Shown piece by piece: positions 1 through 6,644 of a stretch of 8,135 nt of DNA (positions within the stretch are counted from its first letter, which is position 1; every line of letters starts with the position of its first letter). The notes below the pieces were generated by a model. It did not search any database and was not told the origin of the DNA. It was given only the letters and a program-made list of their open reading frames with translations. The DNA comes from JASFRI01 sp050115015 (GTDB lineage: Bacteria; Acidobacteriota; Polarisedimenticolia; CBDVAL01): the NCBI GenBank assembly GCA_050115015.1, contig JASFRI010000188.1:1-8135 (forward strand). The letters are read 5' to 3'. A program made the translations under genes and the position numbers.

Positions 1-1
1 T

Positions 2-910
2 GTGGTTGAGCAGCTGCTCGGTCGCGTCCTCGGTGGTCGGACGCATGCCCTTCACGAACGGGAACTTCTCGCTGACGCAGCCCAGGACCGAGGCGGTGAC
101 GTTCGCCTGGTCGCGGCGCTGGGCCGGGATCTCCACCTGGAACGCCTCCGGGAGCACCTCACCCGTGGCGGCGTCGTCCAGGCGGTCCAATAGCTGCCGC
201 AGGATCCGGAAGCTGGACGGGACGATGCCGCTGGCGTCCCCGGAGTGCACTCCCTCGGTGAGCACCTGCACCCGCAGGTCGCCGGCCACCAGGCCGCGCA
301 GGGAGGTGGTCACCCAGAGCTGCTCGTAGTTCCCGCAGCCCGAGTCCAGGCAGACGATCAGGCTGGGGGTCCCGATCCGCTCCTGGAGGTGCTCGATGTA
401 GGCGGGAAGATCGTAGCTGCCGCTCTCCTCGCAGGTCTCGATCAGCACGACGCAGCGGGCGTGGGGGATCTTCTGCTCCTTCAGGGCCTGGATCGCGGCC
501 AGGGAGCCGAACACCGCGTAGCCGTCATCGGCGCCGCCGCGTCCGTAGAGGCGGCCGTCGCGGACCACCGCCTTGTAGGGATCCAGCCCCTTCTCCCACG
601 GGAGCATCGGCGGCTGCTTGTCCAGGTGCCCGTAGAGCAGGACCGTGTCGTCGGAATCCCCCGGGATCTCCATGTAAAGCACCGGCGTCCGGCCCTTGAG
701 CTTGATGATCTCCATCTCGAGGCCCGGGACCTTTCGCGACTTCACCCAGTCGGAGGCCAGCTTCATGACCTTGTCGAGATGGCCGTTGGTGGCCCACTCC
801 GGATCGAAGGCCGGCGACTGGTTCTGGATGCCGATGTACTCCTCGAGCTTGGGGAGGATGCTCTGGTCCCAGACGTCGTTCACGTAGGATCGGATCTTGT
901 CGTAGTCCAT
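2..910 (-). CDS. M20 family metallo-dipeptidase, C-terminus cut off by window edge
   Basis: This gene encodes a cytoplasmic di-zinc peptidase of the M20 (carnosinase/CNDP-like) family, which hydrolyses dipeptides or short peptides. The 303 visible residues read without interruption from the ATG at 910. Visible active-site motifs are YGHLDKQPP (metal His95, catalytic-helper Asp97), GRGGADDGYA (bridging Asp128), ETCEESGS (general-base Glu161, metal Glu162), LDSG (metal Asp189) and GVHSGDASG (His222, in the lid domain). These match the ligand order known for mammalian CNDP2. No signal peptide is present. Family members run about 450-480 residues, so roughly a third is missing, including the rest of the lid domain and the last metal-binding His. 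The ribosome site is weak (AGGG five bases before ATG), but no better in-frame start lies upstream. A lone TAGAAT at 1017-1022 (minus strand) could be a -10 box, without a matching -35. The gene is divergent from the propeller gene. The family call is firm, and the substrate cannot be told. Confidence 0.93.
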   Translation of the reverse strand, partial: MDYDKIRSYVNDVWDQSILPKLEEYIGIQNQSPAFDPEWATNGHLDKVMKLASDWVKSRKVPGLEMEIIKLKGRTPVLYMEIPGDSDDTVLLYGHLDKQPPMLPWEKGLDPYKAVVRDGRLYGRGGADDGYAVFGSLAAIQALKEQKIPHARCVVLIETCEESGSYDLPAYIEHLQERIGTPSLIVCLDSGCGNYEQLWVTTSLRGLVAGDLRVQVLTEGVHSGDASGIVPSSFRILRQLLDRLDDAATGEVLPEAFQVEIPAQRRDQANVTASVLGCVSEKFPFVKGMRPTTEDATEQLLNH

Positions 911-1071
911 GTGAGCCCTGTGGCGGGAGGGGGTGCTCTCCCGGCGGGAATCCGGGGCGCGGGCGGGATCGCGGGTGGACCCGGAGCGCGGCCCAGGTGA
1001 GATTCTTGACCCCGGGATTCTACTACCCCGGAGGCACTTGGGGCGACCCGGCCCGCCGGCGGGGGCGGACC

Positions 1072-1101
1072 GGGACGCGGAGCGCCCGCCACGGCTATAC
1101 T
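1072..1101 (+). promoter_or_regulatory. Candidate sigma70-type promoter for the propeller/kinase operon
   Basis: TATACT at 1096-1101 matches five of six -10 consensus bases and stands out in a stretch that is otherwise almost all G and C. The best -35 is GGGACG at 1072-1077 with an 18-base spacer, matching only three of six. Transcription would start near 1108 and give a leader of about 50 bases before the ATG at 1160. The weak -35 suggests an activator, another sigma factor, or a chance match. Confidence 0.4.
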
Positions 1102-1159
1102 GGGAGGTCTTGAAGGACACCGTGCACCCCGAGAAGAGAGCCGCCCGCCGGGAGGCTGG

Positions 1160-2761
1160 ATGACGGAGAGCAGGAGCAGGCCGTACCGGGCGTACCTGCC
1201 GATCTGGGTCTGGATCTGGCTGGCCCTGTACGCGGGCTTCGTGGTCTGGCTGCGCTGGATCACGGAGTCGGACGACCAGGGCCTCGTGAACATGGCCACC
1301 ATGATCTGCTCCGTGCTGGCCCTCCTGGTCCTGGCGATCTGGTTCACCTTCTTCAGCCGCTTCCGGCGCCGCACCCGGTTCCGGTGGCTCGCCGGCGTCG
1401 CCGTCACCGTCGCCGTCGCGCTGACGGTCTTCGAATGGCAGGGGTTCAGCGGATCGCTGGTGCCGCGGTTCGGCCTGCGCTTCGACGGCGAGGCGGCGAT
1501 CCCCGAGGCCCCGGCCACCCTCGCCGGCGGCGGGATCGACCTGGTCACCACCACCCCGGAGGACTTCCCCGGCTTCCTCGGCCCGAACCGGGATCTGCGC
1601 GTCCCCGGCGTGACGCTGGCCCGGGACTGGGAGGCCGAGCCGCCGGAGGCAATCTGGCGGCAGCCGATCGGCGAGGGCTGGTCCGCCTTCGCCGTGGTGA
1701 ACGGCATCGCGGTCACGATGGAGCAGCGCGGGGACGAGCAGGCGGTGACCGCCTACGACCTGCTCACCGGGGAGCTCCGCTGGTCGCACTCCTGGCCGGG
1801 TACCTACTTCCACGCGCTGGGGGGCAGCGGTCCGCGCTCCACGCCACTGATCGACGGGGGGCGCGTCTACGCCCTGGGACCCCGGGGACGCCTCCTCTGC
1901 CTGGACGGCGCCACGGGGGAGCCGATCTGGGAGAAGGACCTGCTCGAGGAGTTCGGCGTGAGCCCGGAGAAGGAGTTCGAGCTGATCCAGTTCGGCCGCT
2001 CCAACTCGCCGCTGGTGGTGGGGGACCTGCTGATCATCCCCGGGGGCGGCCTGCCGGACCGTCCCCCCGCCTCCCTGGTCGCCTACGACAAGGTGACGGG
2101 GGAGAAGGTCTGGGAGGGGGGAAGCACCCAGATCAGCCACAGCTCGCCACGCCTGGTCACGCTCGGCGGGCGGGAGCAGATCCTGATCCTGGACGAGGAC
2201 CGCGCCACCGGCCACGATCCGGAGACGGGCGCGGTGCTGTGGGAGCACCCCTGGCCCGGGAAGACGTCGGCCAACGCCACCTCCTCGCAGGCGGTCCCGG
2301 TGCCCCCGGACCGCGTCTTCGTCTCGAAGGGCTACGGTGGAGGCTCGGCCCTGTTCGAGCTGCTGCCCCGGGGGGACGGCACCTTCGACACCGGGGAGAT
2401 CTGGCACGAGCAGCGCTCCCTGCGCACGAAGTTCACGAACGTCGTGATCCACGAGGGGCACGTCTACGGGCTCTCCGAGGGGATCCTCGAGTGCGTACGC
2501 CTGGACACCGGGGAGCGGGTCTGGAAGGAGGGCCGCTACGGCCAGGGGCAGATCCTCATGGTCGGCGACACCTTGCTGATCCAGACGGAGGACGGGGAGA
2601 TCGTCCACCTCGACCCGAGCCCCGAGCGCCCGAACGACGTGCTCGGCCGCTTCCAGGCCATCGAGGGGACGAGCTGGAACAACCTGGCCCTCTACGGCCC
2701 CTATCTGGTGGTCCGGAACTCCCGGGAGGCCGCCGTCTGGCGGCTCCCCCTCGCCGGATGA
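1160..2761 (+). CDS. Membrane-anchored PQQ-like beta-propeller protein
   Basis: This 533-residue protein has three predicted membrane helices (about residues 12-33, 44-67 and 76-92) followed by an eight-bladed-type PQQ/BamB-like propeller (about 135-530). Basic residues before helix 1 and between helices 2 and 3 (SRFRRRTRFRW) place the propeller outside the cytoplasm by the positive-inside rule. FPGFLGPNRD (136-145) precedes the first blade. Typical blade endings follow: AYDLLTGELRW, CLDGATGEPIW, AYDKVTGEKVW, GHDPETGAVLW and RLDTGERVW. There is no adjacent Cys pair or haem motif as in PQQ alcohol dehydrogenases, so an enzyme role is unlikely. A binding or scaffold role is more probable. BamB itself is a lipoprotein, and this protein is not. 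The ATG follows GGGAGG (1150-1155) by four bases, which supports the start. It is probably co-transcribed with the kinase downstream. The domain call is solid, and the specific function is unknown. Confidence 0.88.
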   Translation: MTESRSRPYRAYLPIWVWIWLALYAGFVVWLRWITESDDQGLVNMATMICSVLALLVLAIWFTFFSRFRRRTRFRWLAGVAVTVAVALTVFEWQGFSGSLVPRFGLRFDGEAAIPEAPATLAGGGIDLVTTTPEDFPGFLGPNRDLRVPGVTLARDWEAEPPEAIWRQPIGEGWSAFAVVNGIAVTMEQRGDEQAVTAYDLLTGELRWSHSWPGTYFHALGGSGPRSTPLIDGGRVYALGPRGRLLCLDGATGEPIWEKDLLEEFGVSPEKEFELIQFGRSNSPLVVGDLLIIPGGGLPDRPPASLVAYDKVTGEKVWEGGSTQISHSSPRLVTLGGREQILILDEDRATGHDPETGAVLWEHPWPGKTSANATSSQAVPVPPDRVFVSKGYGGGSALFELLPRGDGTFDTGEIWHEQRSLRTKFTNVVIHEGHVYGLSEGILECVRLDTGERVWKEGRYGQGQILMVGDTLLIQTEDGEIVHLDPSPERPNDVLGRFQAIEGTSWNNLALYGPYLVVRNSREAAVWRLPLAG

Positions 2762-2838
2762 TCGCCGGGGGGCTGGCGCGGAGGCTCGCGACGATCCCGA
2801 CTGCAAGGGCCCGGTTCCTCGCGGAGGTGAGAGCATGA
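2758..2838 (+). CDS. Possible 26-residue micro-ORF linking propeller and kinase genes
   Basis: An ATG at 2758 overlaps the TGA of the propeller gene (ATGA, 2758-2761). It opens a 26-codon frame whose TGA (2836-2838) overlaps the kinase ATG (ATGA, 2835-2838). The peptide starts MIAGGLARRLATIPTARARF and is basic (five Arg, one Glu), with a helix-like pattern. It contains the kinase's ribosome site within its last codons. No ribosome site of its own is visible, so it would rely on terminating ribosomes re-initiating. It could couple translation of the two genes. It could equally be chance, since each ATGA arises readily from the flanking codons and GC-rich DNA has few stops. Confidence 0.25.
   Translation: MIAGGLARRLATIPTARARFLAEVRA
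2823..2830 (+). promoter_or_regulatory. Full-length Shine-Dalgarno site of the kinase gene
   Basis: GGAGGTGA is an eight-base perfect complement of the 16S rRNA tail, and its GGAGG core ends seven bases before the ATG at 2835. It is the strongest ribosome site in the window. It fixes the kinase start and predicts independent, efficient translation whether or not ribosomes arrive from the gene upstream. Confidence 0.8.
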
Positions 2839-5501
2839 TCGGCAAGCGTGTGGGGCCGTACGAGATCCTCGAGAAGCTCGGCCAGGGGGGGATGGGGGAG
2901 GTGTGGCGGGCCCGGGACACCGCCCTGGACCGGGAAGTCGCGATCAAGGTGCTCCCCGAGCTGTTCGCCCGGGACGCGGAGCGGCTGGCCCGCTTCGAGC
3001 GGGAGGCGAAGCTCCTGGCCTCGCTGAACCACCCCGCCATCGCCGCGGTCCACGGTCTGCACGAGCAGGACGGACAGCGCTTCCTGGCCATGGAGCTGGT
3101 GCCCGGGCAGGATCTGGCGCAGCGCCTGTCGGAGGGCCCCCTGGGGATGGACCAGGCGCTGTTCGTCGGGGTCCAGGTCGCCGAGGCCCTGGAGGCGGCC
3201 CACGCGCAGGGGGTGATCCACCGGGACCTCAAGCCGGCGAACATCATGCTCACCCCGGGCGGGAAGGCCAAGGTCCTGGACTTCGGCCTGGCGAAGGTCT
3301 CCGAGCCGGCCGCCTCGGGGAGCGCCTCGGTCTCGCCCACGGTCACCAGCGGTGGCACCGCCGACGGCGTGATCCTGGGGACCGCCGCGTACATGAGCCC
3401 GGAGCAGGCCCGCGGCCGCGCCCTCGACCGCCGCACGGACGTCTGGTCCTTCGGCTGCGTCCTGTTCGAGTGCCTCACCGGCCTCAACCAGTTCCGCGGC
3501 GAGACCGTCTCCGACACCCTCGGCGCCATCCTGCACAAGGAGCCGGACTGGTCGCTGCTCCCGCGCAGCACGCCGCCGACGGTGCGCCTCCTGCTGCGGC
3601 GCTGCCTGACGAAGGACGCCGACAAGCGGCTGCACGACATCGCAGACGCCCGCATCGAGCTGCAGCAGGCCATCGAGGACCCGACCAGCTCGTCGATGGG
3701 GCTCGCCGACGCCGCCATCGCGGCGGAGCGCCGGGGGCGCGGGCGCTCCCGCTGGCTCCCCGCCGCCGGCGCCGCCCTCGCGCTCGTCCTGGGCCTCGCC
3801 GCCGGCTTCTGGCTGTCGCCGCCCTCCGCGCAGGCCCCGCTGCGGAAACTGGATCTCGGCGTGGAGCTGACGAGCGGGACCAGCGGCAACGAGCTGGCCC
3901 TGTCGCCGGACGGGGGGTGGATAGCGTTCACGGACCAGGATCAGCTCTGGGTGCAGGCCCTCGACCAGACCGAGCCCCGGCGGCTCGAGGGGACCGAGGG
4001 GGCGATCGCGCCGTTCTGGTCCCCGGACGGAGAGGAGATCGGCTACTTCCGCGAGAGCAAGCTGTGGCGCATCCCCGCGGCGGGCGGGCGGGGCGTAGCC
4101 GTCTGCGACGTGGGGGGTCCCATCGCGGGGGGCCGCGGCGCGGACTGGGGTCCGGACGGCAGGATCCTCTTCTCCCGTGGGAACACCGGCCTGCTCGGCG
4201 TTCCCGCCCTCGGAGGTCAGCCCCAGGAGGTCGTCGCGCTGGCCGAGGACGAGGGCGACCTGCACGAGCCGCACATCCTGCCGGGCGGCCGGGGATACCT
4301 CTTCGTGTCCCATGGCGACGGCTCGCCCGGGGTCCTGGTCGTCTACCACGACGGGGAGCGCCGGGTGCTGCTGGACGATCGTCCGGGGACGATCCACGCT
4401 CCGACCTACGCGGACACCGGCCACATCCTCATGGTGCGGCGAGGCGGGGAGGTCACCGAGGGGCTCTGGGCGCTGCCGTTCTCCCTGGATCGCCTCGAGG
4501 CCGCGGGGGAGCCCTTCCTCGTGGCCCCCGACGCCGGGCCCGGCAGCGTTACCCGGGACGGCACCCTGGCCTACGTGAGCCGGCCGCTCATCGGCGGCCG
4601 GCAGACCGTCGTCCGGGTCGACCGGACCGGCGAGATCCTGGAGCCGATCGGCGGCGAGCGGCGGGGGGTCGCCAGCTTCGCGCCGTCTCCCGACGGCCGG
4701 TGGCTGGCCGTGGGGATGCAGGACGAGCACGACGGGGCCTACGACCTGTGGGTGCGGGATCTCGAGCGGGGGACCGAGACCCGGCTGACCACCGATCCGG
4801 GGTTCGAGTTCGCCCTCCTCTGGTCCCCTTCCGGGGAGGACCTGTACTACTCCCGGTTCGACCCCGGCGGGCCGATGGTCTCCCTGCACGTGGTCCCGGC
4901 GGACGGCTCCGGCCCCTCCCGGCAGATCCTCGAGCGGGCGTTCGCCCGGTCTCTCGCTCCGGACGGCGGTGCCCTGGTGATCAGCCGCTTCGCCGACGGA
5001 GAGCCGGTCTCACCTTCCTCGAACCTGGACCTGTGGCTCCTGCCGCTCCGGGAGGGGGCGGAGCCCGGACCGCTGATCGCCAGCGCAGATATTGAGGCGG
5101 ACGGGGTCCTCTCGCCCGACGGACGCTGGCTGGCCTATCTGCTCGTGCGCGCGGACAAGGCCCAGGTCTACCTCACACGGTTCCCGGAGGCGACCGGACG
5201 CTGGCAGGTCTCCGTCGGCGAGGGACGAGCTCCGGAATGGGATCCCCGCGGGGACCGGCTCTACTACCAGGAGGGGAAGCAGTTGATGGAGGTCCGCGTC
5301 GGGAGCGGCGATCCCCCCGCACTGGGGCGGCCCGAGCCTCTCTTCGAGCTGGCCGCCGCGAACACGCCGGGGCAGAGGAACTACGCGCCGGAGCCCGGCG
5401 GAGAGGGCTTCATCGTGGTCCGCACCGGCGGCGGGGAGGACGAACCGACCCGTCCGAAGATCAAGATCGTCCAGAGCTGGCTGCGGGAGTTCCGGAAGTA
5501 G
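2835..5501 (+). CDS. Transmembrane Ser/Thr protein kinase with C-terminal PD40/WD40-like propeller
   Basis: This 888-residue Hanks-type kinase has its catalytic domain at about residues 9-280. The elements are complete: GQGGMGEV (16-23), AIK Lys38, helix-C Glu57, HRDLKPAN (Asp131, Lys133, Asn136), DFG (149-151), YMSPE (186-190), Asp202 in TDVWSFG, and Arg265. It should therefore be active. The activation loop is Ser/Thr-rich (SGSASVSPTVTSGGT, 161-175), a likely autophosphorylation segment, and Thr183 sits in the usual GT position before YMSPE. One membrane helix (about 307-328) follows a basic juxtamembrane stretch (RRGRGRSR), so the remainder lies outside the cytoplasm. That part (about 340-888) carries PD40-type repeats: LALSPDGGWIAF, PFWSPDGEEIGY, ADWGPDGRILF, PSPDGRWLAVG, LLWSPSGEDLYY, LAPDGGALVIS, LSPDGRWLAYL and EWDPRGDRLYY. 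The architecture is common in Acidobacteriota. Ligand and substrates are unknown. It sits 73 bases after the propeller gene, probably in one operon. Confidence 0.95.
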   Translation: MIGKRVGPYEILEKLGQGGMGEVWRARDTALDREVAIKVLPELFARDAERLARFEREAKLLASLNHPAIAAVHGLHEQDGQRFLAMELVPGQDLAQRLSEGPLGMDQALFVGVQVAEALEAAHAQGVIHRDLKPANIMLTPGGKAKVLDFGLAKVSEPAASGSASVSPTVTSGGTADGVILGTAAYMSPEQARGRALDRRTDVWSFGCVLFECLTGLNQFRGETVSDTLGAILHKEPDWSLLPRSTPPTVRLLLRRCLTKDADKRLHDIADARIELQQAIEDPTSSSMGLADAAIAAERRGRGRSRWLPAAGAALALVLGLAAGFWLSPPSAQAPLRKLDLGVELTSGTSGNELALSPDGGWIAFTDQDQLWVQALDQTEPRRLEGTEGAIAPFWSPDGEEIGYFRESKLWRIPAAGGRGVAVCDVGGPIAGGRGADWGPDGRILFSRGNTGLLGVPALGGQPQEVVALAEDEGDLHEPHILPGGRGYLFVSHGDGSPGVLVVYHDGERRVLLDDRPGTIHAPTYADTGHILMVRRGGEVTEGLWALPFSLDRLEAAGEPFLVAPDAGPGSVTRDGTLAYVSRPLIGGRQTVVRVDRTGEILEPIGGERRGVASFAPSPDGRWLAVGMQDEHDGAYDLWVRDLERGTETRLTTDPGFEFALLWSPSGEDLYYSRFDPGGPMVSLHVVPADGSGPSRQILERAFARSLAPDGGALVISRFADGEPVSPSSNLDLWLLPLREGAEPGPLIASADIEADGVLSPDGRWLAYLLVRADKAQVYLTRFPEATGRWQVSVGEGRAPEWDPRGDRLYYQEGKQLMEVRVGSGDPPALGRPEPLFELAAANTPGQRNYAPEPGGEGFIVVRTGGGEDEPTRPKIKIVQSWLREFRK

Positions 5502-5507
5502 AAGCGG

Positions 5508-5536
5508 TTGACAGTGGCGCGGGGTCCCGGTATCTT
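5508..5536 (+). promoter_or_regulatory. Near-consensus sigma70 promoter of the DUF4397-like gene
   Basis: A perfect TTGACA (5508-5513), a 17-base spacer and TATCTT (5531-5536, four of six) form a strong housekeeping-type promoter. It starts seven bases after the last base of the kinase gene. Transcription would begin near 5543, leaving about 105 bases of leader before the ATG at 5648. A seven-base direct repeat, GAGGCTG at 5537-5543 and 5552-5558, flanks the expected start point. The next gene therefore probably has its own strong expression rather than depending on the kinase transcript. Confidence 0.7.
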
Positions 5537-5616
5537 GAGGCTGCCGCCCTAGAGGCTGAAATCCCTCGTCCCTGGCGGGTTTTCCAGTATTGGACGGGGT
5601 TTTGCGGAAAGCGTGT

Positions 5617-5635
5617 CGTCGCCGCTTCTCCGACG
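5617..5635 (+). promoter_or_regulatory. Small leader hairpin touching the ribosome site
   Basis: CGTCG (5617-5621) and CGACG (5631-5635) can pair around a nine-base loop. The last paired base is the first G of the GGAGGGG ribosome site (5635-5641), which lies six bases before the ATG at 5648. The stem is only five pairs and could be incidental. I recognise no riboswitch class in this leader. Confidence 0.25.
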
Positions 5636-5647
5636 GAGGGGACACCG

Positions 5648-6364
5648 ATGAGACGGATCCTCCCTGGACTCCTGCTGCTCGGCATGATCGCCGCTCCCGC
5701 GTTCGCGCAGGAGCTTTACGTGGTTCACGGCATCAACGGCACCGACCTGGGGCTCGCCCGGGGGCTGCCGATGGACGTGAAGGTGGGCGACCAGTGCCGG
5801 CTCCAGGACCTGCGGTTCGGCGATATCGAGGGTCCGATCGAGCTCGAGACCGGCAAGTACCGGGTCGAGTTCCGGCTCGCCGAGGGCCCCGCCCCCTGCG
5901 GCGGCACCCTGGTCCTGGTCGACGACTTCTCCTTCGCCCTGGGCGAGAGCGCCGCGGTCGTGGCCCACCTGACCCCGGAGGCGGTGATCACCGCGACGAG
6001 GTTCCGGAACGACCTGCGCATCGCCGAAACCGAGTCGGGCTTCTTCGGCGGCATCGTGACGGAGGGACAGGCCCGGCTGGTGGTCCGCCATGCCGCCGCG
6101 GCGCCGCCCCTGGACGTGTACGCCCAGCAGCCCCCGGCAGCGCCCTCCCGCGCCTTCACCGCCCTCCGGAGCGAGGAGCAGGGGATGGCCGTGATCCCGG
6201 GCAAGAGCACGATGCTGGGGCTGACCGTCACCGGGACCCGGGACCTCGTCCTCGGCCCGGCGACCCGCACGCTCGCGCCCGCCACGGACGCCATCTACTA
6301 CGTGGTGGGCTCGCTGGAGGGCGGGACGCTCACGCTGCTGACGCAGAACGTCCCGTTGCGGTAG
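5648..6364 (+). CDS. Secreted DUF4397-like protein
   Basis: This 238-residue protein starts with a clear Sec signal peptide (MRRILPGLLLLGMIAAPAFA, cleavage before Gln21 after AFA), so it is exported and not lipid-anchored. The mature part resembles DUF4397, an immunoglobulin-like beta-sandwich domain of unknown function common in surface and secreted proteins. The hallmark 'V-x-H ... DV' strand motif appears twice: VVHGINGTDLGLARGLPMDV (25-44) and VVRHAAAAPPLDVY (145-158). This suggests two tandem half-domains. Cys50 and Cys84 are the only cysteines and could form a disulfide in the first half. The start is fixed by GGAGGGG (5635-5641) and the signal peptide. The frame stays open far upstream into the kinase gene, but that part is antiparallel to no signal and overlaps coding sequence. 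The gene has its own strong promoter. The protein is probably envelope-associated or secreted, and its partner is unknown. Confidence 0.8.
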   Translation: MRRILPGLLLLGMIAAPAFAQELYVVHGINGTDLGLARGLPMDVKVGDQCRLQDLRFGDIEGPIELETGKYRVEFRLAEGPAPCGGTLVLVDDFSFALGESAAVVAHLTPEAVITATRFRNDLRIAETESGFFGGIVTEGQARLVVRHAAAAPPLDVYAQQPPAAPSRAFTALRSEEQGMAVIPGKSTMLGLTVTGTRDLVLGPATRTLAPATDAIYYVVGSLEGGTLTLLTQNVPLR

Positions 6365-6644
6365 GAGCACCGGGCGCGCGGGCGCCGCAGCCGACGAGTT
6401 CGTGATTCCGCGTTGGAGGAACGCGCACACACGGTGCCGGGGTGGCCCAGCGTGGGGCATTCGCCCAGGCGGCAGCGTCCTGCTCGGCCTCGGGGATCAC
6501 CTCGGGGACGTTCACCCTGCCGACGGTCGGGGGCGCCGTGATCGGCACGCCGTGTTCGGGGCCTTCTGCTCCGGCGTCTACCTGCTCGGCAACCGCCGTC
6601 TCGCGCCGGTGATCCACGTCGTCGGCTCCGGTCGGGACACCGCG
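6365..6644. other. Convergent intergenic gap, possible gene remnant
   Basis: This gap lies between two converging genes. A short GC hairpin (GGCGC 6373-6377 with GCGCC 6382-6386) has no T-run, so no intrinsic terminator is convincing on either strand. A plus-strand stretch (about 6402-6611, no ATG, GTG at about 6440) reads with G or C in nearly every third position and includes SGITSGTFTLPTVGG, followed by Cys/Ser/Pro-rich sequence. On the minus strand a GTG-started frame (6330-6617) shares the same wobble positions, so codon bias cannot decide between them. Neither has a good ribosome site. It is either a decayed gene end or non-coding DNA. Confidence 0.3.

Noticed and set aside
1001..1021. 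Direct repeat GATTCT at 1001-1006 and 1016-1021, with TTGACC at 1006-1011
   Set aside because: The repeat is too short to be significant and no -10 lies at proper spacing from TTGACC on the plus strand.
933..1163. A plus-strand GTG-started frame of 76 codons ending in an ATGA overlap with the propeller gene
   Set aside because: The candidate promoter at 1072-1101 lies inside it, the product is Arg/Pro-rich and unlike a protein, and the ATGA follows simply from the start codon context.
880..1716. A 278-codon minus frame across the divergent region
   Set aside because: It overlaps the start of both flanking genes, has Ser/Arg/Pro-rich low-complexity content, and contains the predicted promoter.
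2556..4889. A 777-codon open frame on the minus strand opposite the propeller/kinase genes
   Set aside because: It mirrors the kinase codons, is rich in Arg/Pro/Gly/Ala without recognisable domains, and spans a gene boundary. In DNA this GC-rich, stop codons are rare on the shadow frame.
5237..5647. In-frame 5' extension of the DUF4397-like gene into the kinase gene
   Set aside because: The ATG at 5648 has a good ribosome site and starts a textbook signal peptide. The extension overlaps kinase coding sequence and its residues look non-coding.
6373..6386. GC hairpin after the DUF4397-like gene as terminator
   Set aside because: It has only five pairs and no T-run, and such short stems are common in GC-rich DNA.
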